DNA of 16,079 nt from an uncultured Lachnospiraceae bacterium (lineage in GTDB: Bacteria > Bacillota > Clostridia > Lachnospirales > Lachnospiraceae), in the NCBI GenBank assembly GCA_945485625.1, contig CALYSH010000008.1:1-16079 (forward strand), written 5' to 3'. Made by a program: the position numbers and the translations under genes. The notes under the pieces were generated by a model, which was not told the origin of the DNA, searched no databases, and worked only from the letters and a program-made list of their open reading frames with translations. Below, one piece after another: positions 7,338 to 14,103 of this stretch. Positions within the stretch are counted from its first letter, which is position 1. The number at the start of each line of letters is the position of its first letter.

Positions 7338-10247
7338 GTGAAAATCTTATTTCCAAATCATCAAGAGTATCAATTGGATAAGCAGTCTGCTATAGGCAGT
7401 CGGGAAAAGAACCGGGGCGTACAGGAGAGCGAACTGCCCGGCAGCTTTTGGGGCACCGGATGCATTTTGGATGGTCAAAGGGCGGGGATGCTGTTTCAAC
7501 AGACGGTGAGTGGTACCGGCAGCAGCCTGGAAGAGCTAAAGGAGAATGCAAAGTTTCAGGATGTGGGAATTCTACAGGATTATATGACAGTGATGTCACA
7601 TACAATGTCCGGGGAGGATTATGCCAAACTGGAAAAGGACGGGTTTCATTTTGAACAGCTGGAACCGGAGGAAGCGGTAACCATTCTGGATAAGATTAAG
7701 GCACAGCTGATACAGGCAGGAGAATATATCGAGGGTTATACAGATCAGGTGGATGAGGCTGTGCTGGCGGAGGCTTTGGGCAGCGCCACATTGGCAAGAG
7801 AGCTTTCGGAGAACATGAAGAATGCGGATATTCCTGTCTACGATGAAACCGTTGCAGAGATTTGCCGGGCCTGGGATATGGCTGCACAGCTGCAGACGCC
7901 CTTAGACGCCACGTATGCATACCTGATGGAGCAGGGACTGGAGCCCCGGATAGAAAATCTTTATCTGGCTCAGAATTGCGGAAATGTGGAGGAAAGAAAC
8001 AGTCAACCCATGTATTATAAAGAAGAGGTGCAGGGTTATTACGCACCGGAGGCTTCCGGACAGGGCGTTTTTTCGGAGAATTCAGAACGATTTCTGGAGC
8101 AGGCAGAACACATTATGGATGAACTGGGAGTGGACGGAGAGGAGCAGAGAAAAGAGGCCCTCTGGCTGCTGCAGAATCATATGGAGCCTTCCTTCGAAAA
8201 TCTGGAGCGTTTGAAAAACCTGAAATCGGTTTCCTTCCCCGTTACGGAGGAAACCTTTGCCAAGGCTGTAACCAATGCACTTTTAATGGGAGAAAAGCCT
8301 GTATACGCAGACCTGTCGCTTCCGGAAAATTTATATGAGAAGGCTTCCCGCATGTTAATCAAATATCGGGAAGTGGAAGAAGCAAGACTTCATATGAGTG
8401 CTGAAGTCAATGTGCGGCTCTTAAGAAACGGCTTTTCCATCGATACGGCTTCCATGGAGGAGGTTGTTGAGGGTCTGAAGCAGGCGGAACAGGAGCTGGC
8501 CAATCGGTACTTCCCCGGGGTATCGGATGCGGTGGACAGGTACCGATTATACCGGAATACAGATAGTATTATACAGGAGCTTCCTCTCCTGCCGGCAAAG
8601 AATATCGCCATGCTGAGTGGAAATGGTTTGCAGACCGTTGGCCTGTCAGACTTTTACGAGAAGGCTTCTGGGGAAAGAGAGAGGCTTTTGGCTGCTTCTA
8701 AGGAGTATGAGCTGCTGGGAACGTCTCCCAGAGCGGATTTGGGTGACAGCATCCGGAAGGCTTTTGGAAATGTTGAACAGCTTCTTTCTCAGCTGCATAT
8801 AGAAGCAAACGAGGAAAATTGTCGAGCGGTACGTATTCTAGGATACAATCAGATGGAGATTACAGCTGAGACCATTGCGGAAATCAGGGAGGCGGATGCT
8901 TCCGTGCAGCAGGTGATTGGGAAAATGACTCCGGCGGCAGTGCTTCGGATGATTCGGGACGGAGTCAATCCTCTGGAGCATAGCTTTGAGCAGCTGAATG
9001 ATTACTTTGACGGACTGCCTGCAGAGTATGAGGAAGAAGCAGTAAAATACAGTAAATTCCTTTATGGTCTGGAACAGAGGAAGGAAATAACCGGGGAGGA
9101 ACGGGACTCCTTTATTGGAGTGTACCGTCTGCTTCGTCAGATTGAAAAGACAGATGGCGCGGCCATCGGAGCTTTGGTGAATACCGGGGCAGAGCTGCAT
9201 TTCCGGAATCTGTTGTCTGCGGTTCGAACCGGAAAGGTAAAGGCAGTGGATGTGCGTCTGGACAGATACGCAGGTGTGCTGGAGGAGCTGGTTGCCAAAG
9301 GAGATAACATTTCGGATCAGATTTCCAGGGCGTTCCTGTCCGATACAAGGGAAATAATGGAAAAGATTACCGACGAGGAAACAGAGCGGGACTTCCTGTG
9401 GGAGCAGCAAAGGCAGAACAGGGAAGCAGGTTTAGAGGTGGATTCTGAGAGTGCAAAGCTGGTACAGAAGGCAGAGCTTCCTTTGAATCTGGAAAATCTC
9501 CTTGCGGCACAGAATCTTCGAAAGAAGGGTACAAATCCGTTCCTGCCGGAGAACTCCCGGAATGAAACGCTGGAGGAATTATTCACGGAAGCAGAGGATG
9601 CGCAGGGATTTACCCGGGCGTATCAACAGGAGCTGGATGGATATCAAAAAGATCTGGAACAGCTTACCATGGAGGCTGATTCGGTGGTGGATGTAAAGCG
9701 TTTCCGGCTGATGCATAAACAGATTTCTGTCATGAGTGCTCTGGCAGAAAAACAGGAGTATGATATACCAATGTATCTGGGAGGTGAGTTGACCAGAGTG
9801 CACTTAACACTGGAGCGCGAAAAGGAGAATGCAGGTCAGGTGGCACTTATTGTTACAATGCCCGGAAAGAATGGACAGGATGAGAGCCTGGAAGCAAACT
9901 TCTCCGTATCCGGTGAGCGCCTGAGCGGATATTATGTAACAAATCAGCCGGATATGGTAATGAAATTGAAACAGGGAACCGATATATTTAGAGAATTGAT
10001 CAAGGAGGAAACTTCCTGGAGCATGGATGCCGACCTGCCGATTTTAGATCAGAGTGCCGGGGATAAAGCGGGACAGAAGGCAGGGGGAAGAAATCGGACC
10101 ACGGTGAAGGAAAGGCTTTCGGCACCTGTGGCAGAAACTCTTCAAAACAACAAAATCTCGGATGCGGAGTTATTCCGGATTGCCAGACTGTTCCTGCGGG
10201 CAATGAAGGACACTGCCCCGAGTGAAAGAGGTGTCTATGAGAATTAA
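7338..10247 (+). CDS. large flagellar-locus protein, possibly DUF6240 family, with FliK-like C-terminal region
   Basis: This 969-residue protein has no signal peptide or membrane helix and is mostly alpha-helical and acidic. It carries degenerate repeats of the type LMEQGLEPRIENL (about 196-208), LLQNHMEPSFENL (277-289), LLRNGFSIDTASM (361-373) and MTPAAVLRMIRDGVNPLE (530-547). From memory this pattern recalls DUF6240 proteins near clostridial flagellar genes; that assignment is tentative. Residues about 809-890 (IPMYLGGELTRVHLTLERE, then VALIVTMPG and LEANFSVSGERLSGYYV) resemble the C-terminal domain of the hook-length regulator FliK. A basic tail follows. I chose GTG 7338 because AGAGGTG (7325-7331) precedes it by 6 nt; the longer in-frame GTG at 7278 lies inside the terminator hairpin. 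The last 11 nt overlap the flagellin start, so translational coupling is likely. The function is unknown, but a role in flagellar assembly or export is inferred from context. Confidence 0.75.
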   Translation: MKILFPNHQEYQLDKQSAIGSREKNRGVQESELPGSFWGTGCILDGQRAGMLFQQTVSGTGSSLEELKENAKFQDVGILQDYMTVMSHTMSGEDYAKLEKDGFHFEQLEPEEAVTILDKIKAQLIQAGEYIEGYTDQVDEAVLAEALGSATLARELSENMKNADIPVYDETVAEICRAWDMAAQLQTPLDATYAYLMEQGLEPRIENLYLAQNCGNVEERNSQPMYYKEEVQGYYAPEASGQGVFSENSERFLEQAEHIMDELGVDGEEQRKEALWLLQNHMEPSFENLERLKNLKSVSFPVTEETFAKAVTNALLMGEKPVYADLSLPENLYEKASRMLIKYREVEEARLHMSAEVNVRLLRNGFSIDTASMEEVVEGLKQAEQELANRYFPGVSDAVDRYRLYRNTDSIIQELPLLPAKNIAMLSGNGLQTVGLSDFYEKASGERERLLAASKEYELLGTSPRADLGDSIRKAFGNVEQLLSQLHIEANEENCRAVRILGYNQMEITAETIAEIREADASVQQVIGKMTPAAVLRMIRDGVNPLEHSFEQLNDYFDGLPAEYEEEAVKYSKFLYGLEQRKEITGEERDSFIGVYRLLRQIEKTDGAAIGALVNTGAELHFRNLLSAVRTGKVKAVDVRLDRYAGVLEELVAKGDNISDQISRAFLSDTREIMEKITDEETERDFLWEQQRQNREAGLEVDSESAKLVQKAELPLNLENLLAAQNLRKKGTNPFLPENSRNETLEELFTEAEDAQGFTRAYQQELDGYQKDLEQLTMEADSVVDVKRFRLMHKQISVMSALAEKQEYDIPMYLGGELTRVHLTLEREKENAGQVALIVTMPGKNGQDESLEANFSVSGERLSGYYVTNQPDMVMKLKQGTDIFRELIKEETSWSMDADLPILDQSAGDKAGQKAGGRNRTTVKERLSAPVAETLQNNKISDAELFRIARLFLRAMKDTAPSERGVYEN

Positions 10248-11346
10248 TTATAATGTATCTGCTATGATTTCCAACAACGCATTGACCAATAACGATAATC
10301 TGCTGACCAAATCCTTACAGAGATTGTCTTCCGGATATAAATTGAACAATGCAAAGGATAACCCGGCAGGGCTTGCCATGGCAAAGCGTATGAATGCCCA
10401 GATAGAAGGAATCTCCGTAGCAGGGCAGAATGCCAGTGATGGTGTATCCATCATTGAAACAGCAGACGGAGCGTTGAGCGAAGTCAGCGATATGCTTCAG
10501 CGTATGAATGAGCTGGCAGTGAAAGCCTCCAACGGTACAATGACCCAAGAGGACCGGGAGATCATTCAGAGCGAGATTGCGCAGTTAAAGAGCGAGATTA
10601 CCCGTGTGGCAGATACGACAGAGTTTAACGGACAGAAGCTTTTGAACGGTGAATTCGCACGTAAGGGATATACCGACGTACAGGAAATCAAGGTAAATTC
10701 CTACTCCGCAGAGGTGCGTGTAGATGATTATGAGGTGAACGGAATCTCCCTATCCAGGGATCCGGATACGAAGGAGCTCACATTAAACAGTATCAGTCTG
10801 GGAAAGAATTTTCCCGATGATGCCAGGGCTTATCTGGAGGATGAGCTGATTGTCATTAAGGCCGGCGAGGGCTTTGAGATGAAGCTGGATGTATCTGCCG
10901 TGAAGGACCCTGCATACAATAGCGGAAGCTTTACAGTGAAGGCGACCGGAATCGGTTCCATGAGACTGCAGGTTGGTTCCAATGAAGGCCAGGTATTGGA
11001 GATGGATATCCCCATGGTCAGCTTACAGAATCTGAATCTGGAACCGGTGGATGTAAGTACTGCCGAAGGGGCAAATGATGCCATTGACCGTATTGATGTG
11101 GCTATTCAAAGGTTGTCCGAAATCAGAGGACGGCTGGGCGCGTATCAGAACCGCCTGGAGTCCACCATCAACAGCCTGGATATCACTACCGAAAATATGA
11201 CCGCCGCTTACTCGCGTATTATGGATGTGGATATGGCGGAAGAAATGTCCCAGTATACCACTGCACAGGTATTAACCCAGGCCGGTACCTCTATGCTGGC
11301 ACAGGCAAATGAAAGACCTTCCCAGGTATTGCAACTGTTGCAGTAA
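10237..11346 (+). CDS. fliC: flagellin
   Basis: This is the filament subunit, exported through the flagellar type III apparatus and polymerised outside the cell. The 369-residue protein starts with the conserved MRINYNVSAM and has N-terminal D0/D1 helices (1-140) including RLSSGYKLNNAKDNPAGLA and FNGQKLL. A short variable centre (about 140-270) carries beta-rich D2-like sequence. The C-terminal D1/D0 helices (272-369) include AIDRIDVAIQRLSEIRGRLGA-type sequence and the terminal LTQAGTSMLAQANERPSQVLQLLQ motif, close to the usual QANQ.PQ.VL.LL. The ATG at 10237 is preceded by AAAGAGG and gives the canonical N-terminus, so the in-frame GTG at 10222 was rejected. It overlaps the end of the large upstream gene by 11 nt and is followed 30 nt later by fliS. 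I see no separate sigma-28 promoter directly in front of it. Confidence 0.97.
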   Translation: MRINYNVSAMISNNALTNNDNLLTKSLQRLSSGYKLNNAKDNPAGLAMAKRMNAQIEGISVAGQNASDGVSIIETADGALSEVSDMLQRMNELAVKASNGTMTQEDREIIQSEIAQLKSEITRVADTTEFNGQKLLNGEFARKGYTDVQEIKVNSYSAEVRVDDYEVNGISLSRDPDTKELTLNSISLGKNFPDDARAYLEDELIVIKAGEGFEMKLDVSAVKDPAYNSGSFTVKATGIGSMRLQVGSNEGQVLEMDIPMVSLQNLNLEPVDVSTAEGANDAIDRIDVAIQRLSEIRGRLGAYQNRLESTINSLDITTENMTAAYSRIMDVDMAEEMSQYTTAQVLTQAGTSMLAQANERPSQVLQLLQ

Positions 11347-11376
11347 TTCATTCGGGAGATTGAGGCGGAGGAATAT

Positions 11377-11853
11377 ATGACCAGTGAAATGAAACAACAA
11401 TTTACCCTTCGTATTTCCCAGGCAAACGCTACGGAGCTTGTGGTGATTCTGTATGAGATGCTCCTTCAGAATGTGGAGGAAGCCGGGGAGGCAATCCGGC
11501 AGCAGGACAAACAGACCTTTACGGAAAGCATAAATCGTGCCAGAGGTTGTTTGAGTGAGCTGCTTCAATCGGTTAATCCTCAGTATGAGATAGGCAGAAA
11601 TCTGAATCAGCTTTATTTCTTTTGCATCAGACGATTGGCAAACAGCCGGTATCATATGGAAGAAAAACCTCTGGCAGAGATTGAGAAGGTGATTCGGCCC
11701 CTGCTGGGAGCGTACAGGGAAGTTTCCGCCCGGAATCCGGCGGGTCCCGTGATGGAGAACTCACAGAGTGTATATGTGGGTCTGACCTATGGACGGCATA
11801 CCTTAACCGAAAACATGGCTGACCAGAGCCCGAATCGGGGAATGTTTGCCTGA
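11377..11853 (+). CDS. fliS: flagellar export chaperone FliS
   Basis: FliS binds the C-terminal D0 helix of newly made flagellin, preventing premature polymerisation and delivering it to the export gate. The 158-residue protein shows the family pattern: an N-terminal Q(F/Y)-rich start, ATELVVILYEMLLQNVEEA (helix 1, about 18-36), INRARGCLSELLQSV (48-62), and YEIGRNLNQLYFFCIRRL (66-83). The C-terminal tail (about 120-158, with SVYVGLTYGRHTLTE) is longer than in the 120-135-residue enteric or Bacillus proteins and is the least conserved part. GGAGG precedes the ATG at 11377. Placement directly after flagellin is classic. The last 51 nt are shared with the convergent DUF2508 gene. Confidence 0.9.
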   Translation: MTSEMKQQFTLRISQANATELVVILYEMLLQNVEEAGEAIRQQDKQTFTESINRARGCLSELLQSVNPQYEIGRNLNQLYFFCIRRLANSRYHMEEKPLAEIEKVIRPLLGAYREVSARNPAGPVMENSQSVYVGLTYGRHTLTENMADQSPNRGMFA

Positions 11854-12099
11854 AGCAGTCTGAACGGTTTCGGTAGTTGGCTGAGAGAGTTCGGTAAGAT
11901 ATTTGTATCTCTTTTGCAGTGCGTTGATTTCGTAAATGTAGCTGTCAATTAAGTCAGCATCTGTAGCATGATCAAAACCCGTGTAGGCATTGGCAAGTGC
12001 CTGGCGGGTTTTTTCTATTGCTGTATCAAGCTCCACATCGGACAACTCTAATGCGACAGGAGTGTCACAAAATTTCTCCGATTTATAAAACATTTTCAT
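11803..12099 (-). CDS. yaaL: DUF2508 (YaaL-like) family protein
   Basis: This is a 98-residue protein whose core LDTAIEKTRQALANAY plus FDHATDADLIDSYIYEINAL (about 24-60) matches the DUF2508/YaaL pattern of two helices with a TD.DLID.YIYE motif; the family function is unknown. The open frame extends upstream, but the ATG at 12099 is preceded by AAAGGAG (12115 to 12109) with 9-nt spacing, so the longer version was rejected. In Bacillus subtilis yaaL sits between recR and bofA on the same strand. Here bofA is also next to it but diverges, and recR is absent. The Ser/Thr/Gln-rich tail (71-98) runs antisense through the last 51 nt of fliS. No membrane segment or signal peptide is seen. Confidence 0.75.
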   Translation of the reverse strand: MKMFYKSEKFCDTPVALELSDVELDTAIEKTRQALANAYTGFDHATDADLIDSYIYEINALQKRYKYLTELSQPTTETVQTASGKHSPIRALVSHVFG

Positions 12100-12238
12100 G
12101 GTGATATTCTCCTTTCCGTAGTTGTTAAAAGTATAGCCATGCAAAAAAGGAAATATACCAGAAATAGGAAATAGAATCAGAATAGGTATGTTTTGCCGGA
12201 AGGAAGCATAGGATGGGACTAGAAGGGAGGCTGATAAA
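12100..12238. other. divergent intergenic region between yaaL-like and bofA-like genes
   Basis: This 139-nt gap must hold the promoters of both genes. On the minus strand TATACT (12135 to 12130) is a possible -10 without a recognisable -35. On the plus strand TAGAAT (12172-12177) is a possible -10, again without a good -35. No strong sigma-A pair was found, so alternative sigma factors are possible. AGGGAGG (12224-12230) is the SD for bofA. Confidence 0.4.
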
Positions 12239-12433
12239 ATGGAGTGGCTCGTCAATTTGATCATGAGAGGAATACTGGGGATTCTGGCAATCCATTTTAT
12301 CAATGTGGGGCTTTCCTTTATTGGAATCAGTCTGGGAGTTGGAATCAACTTCTTTACCATAGGGGTAATGGCCATTTTGGGTTTGCCAGGATTGCTGGTG
12401 TTGTACGGCTTTGGCCTTTATCAACTTCTCTAA
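12239..12433 (+). CDS. bofA: BofA-family protein (pro-sigma-K processing inhibitor family)
   Basis: This 64-residue hydrophobic protein has two membrane segments (about 4-28 and 38-62) separated by GVGINFFTIG. The motif GINFFTIGVMAILGLPGLLVLYG is characteristic of the BofA family. In B. subtilis BofA restrains the intramembrane protease SpoIVFB, delaying sigma-K activation in the mother cell. BofA-like proteins also occur in Clostridia where the sigma-K pathway differs, so the exact role here is uncertain. The ATG at 12239 follows GGGAGG by 8 nt. The neighbouring DUF2508 gene supports the call because the two genes are linked in many Firmicutes. A strong terminator starts 25 nt downstream. 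Confidence 0.85.
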   Translation: MEWLVNLIMRGILGILAIHFINVGLSFIGISLGVGINFFTIGVMAILGLPGLLVLYGFGLYQLL

Positions 12434-12457
12434 AATAGTATGCTTCATTTTGTCGGT

Positions 12458-12489
12458 AATGCACAAAAGATTTTTTTGTGCATTTTTTT
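12458..12489 (+). terminator. intrinsic terminator after bofA
   Basis: AATGCACAAAA (12458-12468) pairs perfectly with TTTTGTGCATT (12474-12484) through a 5-nt loop GATTT, and further T residues follow (12485-12489). It separates bofA from the tad promoter beginning three nt later. Confidence 0.88.
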
Positions 12490-12491
12490 AC

Positions 12492-12520
12492 TTGTCATGA
12501 AATGAAATTGATTCTATAAT
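12492..12520 (+). promoter_or_regulatory. near-consensus sigma-A promoter of the tad operon
   Basis: TTGTCA (12492-12497) and a perfect TATAAT (12515-12520) are separated by exactly 17 nt, so 11 of 12 positions match consensus. The start site is expected near 12527, giving a leader of about 65 nt. The strength suggests constitutive transcription unless a repressor or leader element intervenes. Confidence 0.85.
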
Positions 12521-12549
12521 GCGACTATCAAATCATTTTTCTATGTTCC

Positions 12550-12562
12550 GGGCGCTTCGCCC
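12550..12562 (+). other. small GC-rich hairpin in the tad operon leader
   Basis: GGGCG (12550-12554) pairs with CGCCC (12558-12562) across a CTT loop. No T-run follows, so it is not a terminator. It lies in the 5' leader about 23 nt downstream of the predicted transcription start and could stabilise the mRNA or be a protein or RNA target. Confidence 0.5.
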
Positions 12563-12591
12563 ATATTTCACATGATTAGGAGCTGATATAT

Positions 12592-13095
12592 TTGTTTTTG
12601 TTGTTGGCGGGACTTTTTATGGCCGGTCTCTATGACTATGGGTGCAGAAGAATTCCCAATTGGTTAATTGCCCTCCTGCTTTTGTGGGGGTTGCTCCGGG
12701 CCTGGCTCACAGGAGGAATCCCCGGTTTGTTTCTTTTCGTCTGTTTGTCTGTTCTGATTACCCTGGTCTTCTATCCTTTCTTTCGCATGGGTGCCCTTGG
12801 GGCCGGTGATGTAAAGCTTCTGGGGGTCTGTACTCCATTTTTACCCTGTGACGAAATGTTATCCTTTTTGTTTTGCACCATGGTAATAGGCGCATTTTTG
12901 GGGATTCTTCATTTCGCATATTATGGGAATGCCTTGGAACGTTTTCGATATCTGGCAGCATATATTCGGGATTGTATGGCGGAAAAGCGCTGGAAGCTGT
13001 ATGAGGAGAACAGCAGGCGCAGCCGAAGGACCGGAATTTGTATGGCAGGACCTATATTGATCAGCACGTTACTTTATCTGGGAGGGATATATTGA
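12592..13095 (+). CDS. tadV: A24-family prepilin peptidase (TadV/CpaA)
   Basis: This integral membrane aspartic peptidase removes the leader peptide of Flp-type prepilins and TadE/F pseudopilins. The 167 residues contain several hydrophobic helices (about 1-14, 24-38, 44-62, 90-110, 150-165). The two family aspartates are present: D15 in LYDYGCRRIPNWL and D73 in GAGDVKLLGV. It lacks the N-terminal methylase domain of PilD, as expected for TadV. The TTG start at 12592 is supported by AGGAG (12578-12582) with 9-nt spacing. It is the first gene of the operon; the next gene starts immediately after its stop. Confidence 0.88.
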   Translation: MFLLLAGLFMAGLYDYGCRRIPNWLIALLLLWGLLRAWLTGGIPGLFLFVCLSVLITLVFYPFFRMGALGAGDVKLLGVCTPFLPCDEMLSFLFCTMVIGAFLGILHFAYYGNALERFRYLAAYIRDCMAEKRWKLYEENSRRSRRTGICMAGPILISTLLYLGGIY

Positions 13096-14103
13096 GTGAA
13101 TAAAAATATTCTGATTTTGTATGATTCGGAAACGGAATATACCACCTTGATGGGAGAATACCTGGGAAAGCAAAAGAACATTCCATGGGATATTCATTGT
13201 TATACGGAGATAGGGAATTTACTGGAACACGAGACAAATCCGGTGAGTATGCTTGTGGTGGCCGAGGGAAGCTTTTCGGAGGAGTTACAAAAGCTTTCGG
13301 CAGAAAAAACGGTGCTCCTCAACGAAAGCGGGCTGGTGAAATGGGGACAGTATCCAAATATCAACAAGTACCAGAAGGCAGAAGCGGTATTGCGGGAATT
13401 GTTGGAGATATATGCTGAAATAGCAACCATGCCCCTGATTCATTTGAAAAACAATGCCCGTACGGTTTTCTGGGGCTTTTATTCACCCATTCGAAGATGC
13501 CTTCAGACCAGCCTTTCGTTAACACTGGCGCATCTTCTTGCCCGGAGCCATTCGGTGCTCTTTCTTTCTCTGGAACAATTCTCCGGTGTTGGGGACGGTT
13601 TGGAAAACGACAGAGGGAGGGATTTGACGGATGTCCTGTATTTTCTGGGAACCGATACAGAAAAGTTTCCGCTTCGTCTTCAGTCCATGATACACCACAG
13701 GGAGGGAGTGGATTATCTTCCAACCATTCGATATGGACAAAACCTTTTAACGGTATCCCCCGGGGAGTGGCTGCTTCTCATGGAGAAAATTGGTGATCTG
13801 AAGGAATACGACTATGTGTTGATGGATTTAAGCGAGGGAGTGCAGGGACTGGCGGATATCCTGCGGGCCTGTGCAACGGTGTTTTGTATTACAAAGAATG
13901 ATCGAATCTCCCGGGGAAAGCTCTATCAATATGAAAAGTTTTTAACCACCTGTTCCTATGAGGATGTGCTGGAAAAGACGGTTCGCTGTAATATACCGAA
14001 CATCAAACGTCTTCCGGATGAAATGGATCAGATAGGCAGGGGTGAACTGGCGGAATATGCAGAGAAGCTTCTGGAGGATGTGGGAGGCAGGGATGGATTA
14101 TAA
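13096..14103 (+). CDS. tadZ: TadZ/CpaE-like protein with degenerate P-loop
   Basis: TadZ is a MinD/ParA-superfamily protein that positions the Tad secretion machine at a pole. This 335-residue protein has an N-terminal atypical receiver-like domain (1-110) with no Asp at the expected phospho-acceptor position (around SMLVVAEG, 51-58). A MinD-like domain follows. Its deviant Walker A region reads YSPIRRCLQTSL (129-140): GGVGK is lost, and Gln137 occupies the usual Lys place. The strand-ending DYVLMDLSEG (239-248) retains the Asp of the ATPase core. Nucleotide hydrolysis is therefore doubtful. The GTG at 13096 directly follows the tadV stop, with GGAGGG (13081-13086) nine nt upstream. Naming rests on fold-like features and position between tadV and tadA. 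Confidence 0.75.
   Translation: MNKNILILYDSETEYTTLMGEYLGKQKNIPWDIHCYTEIGNLLEHETNPVSMLVVAEGSFSEELQKLSAEKTVLLNESGLVKWGQYPNINKYQKAEAVLRELLEIYAEIATMPLIHLKNNARTVFWGFYSPIRRCLQTSLSLTLAHLLARSHSVLFLSLEQFSGVGDGLENDRGRDLTDVLYFLGTDTEKFPLRLQSMIHHREGVDYLPTIRYGQNLLTVSPGEWLLLMEKIGDLKEYDYVLMDLSEGVQGLADILRACATVFCITKNDRISRGKLYQYEKFLTTCSYEDVLEKTVRCNIPNIKRLPDEMDQIGRGELAEYAEKLLEDVGGRDGL

Noticed and set aside
8838..9410. 190-codon minus-strand open frame inside the large flagellar-locus gene
   Set aside because: It lies opposite a long continuous coding frame, has no SD and low-complexity content, and is consistent with an antisense shadow.
10222..10236. Flagellin start at GTG 10222
   Set aside because: Flagellins begin MRINYN, which corresponds to ATG 10237 with its own SD; the extra five residues are not part of the family N-terminus.
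11897..11915. Possible fliS terminator, AGATA-TTTG-TATCT followed by CTTTT
   Set aside because: The stem has only 5 bp with one G-C pair, and it lies within the coding sequence of the DUF2508 gene, encoding conserved residues.
12100..12375. 92-codon upstream extension of the DUF2508 gene
   Set aside because: The extension is hydrophobic, unlike the family, overlaps bofA antisense, and bypasses an ideal AAAGGAG-ATG at 12099.
12244..12438. Alternative plus-strand frame overlapping bofA in another register
   Set aside because: It is the same length by coincidence, has no SD and no membrane pattern, while the 12239 frame encodes the BofA motif.
14042..14092. tadA start at GTG 14042
   Set aside because: The extra 17 residues (MNWRNMQRSF and following) are not TadA-like, and ATG 14093 has a GGGAGG five nt upstream.
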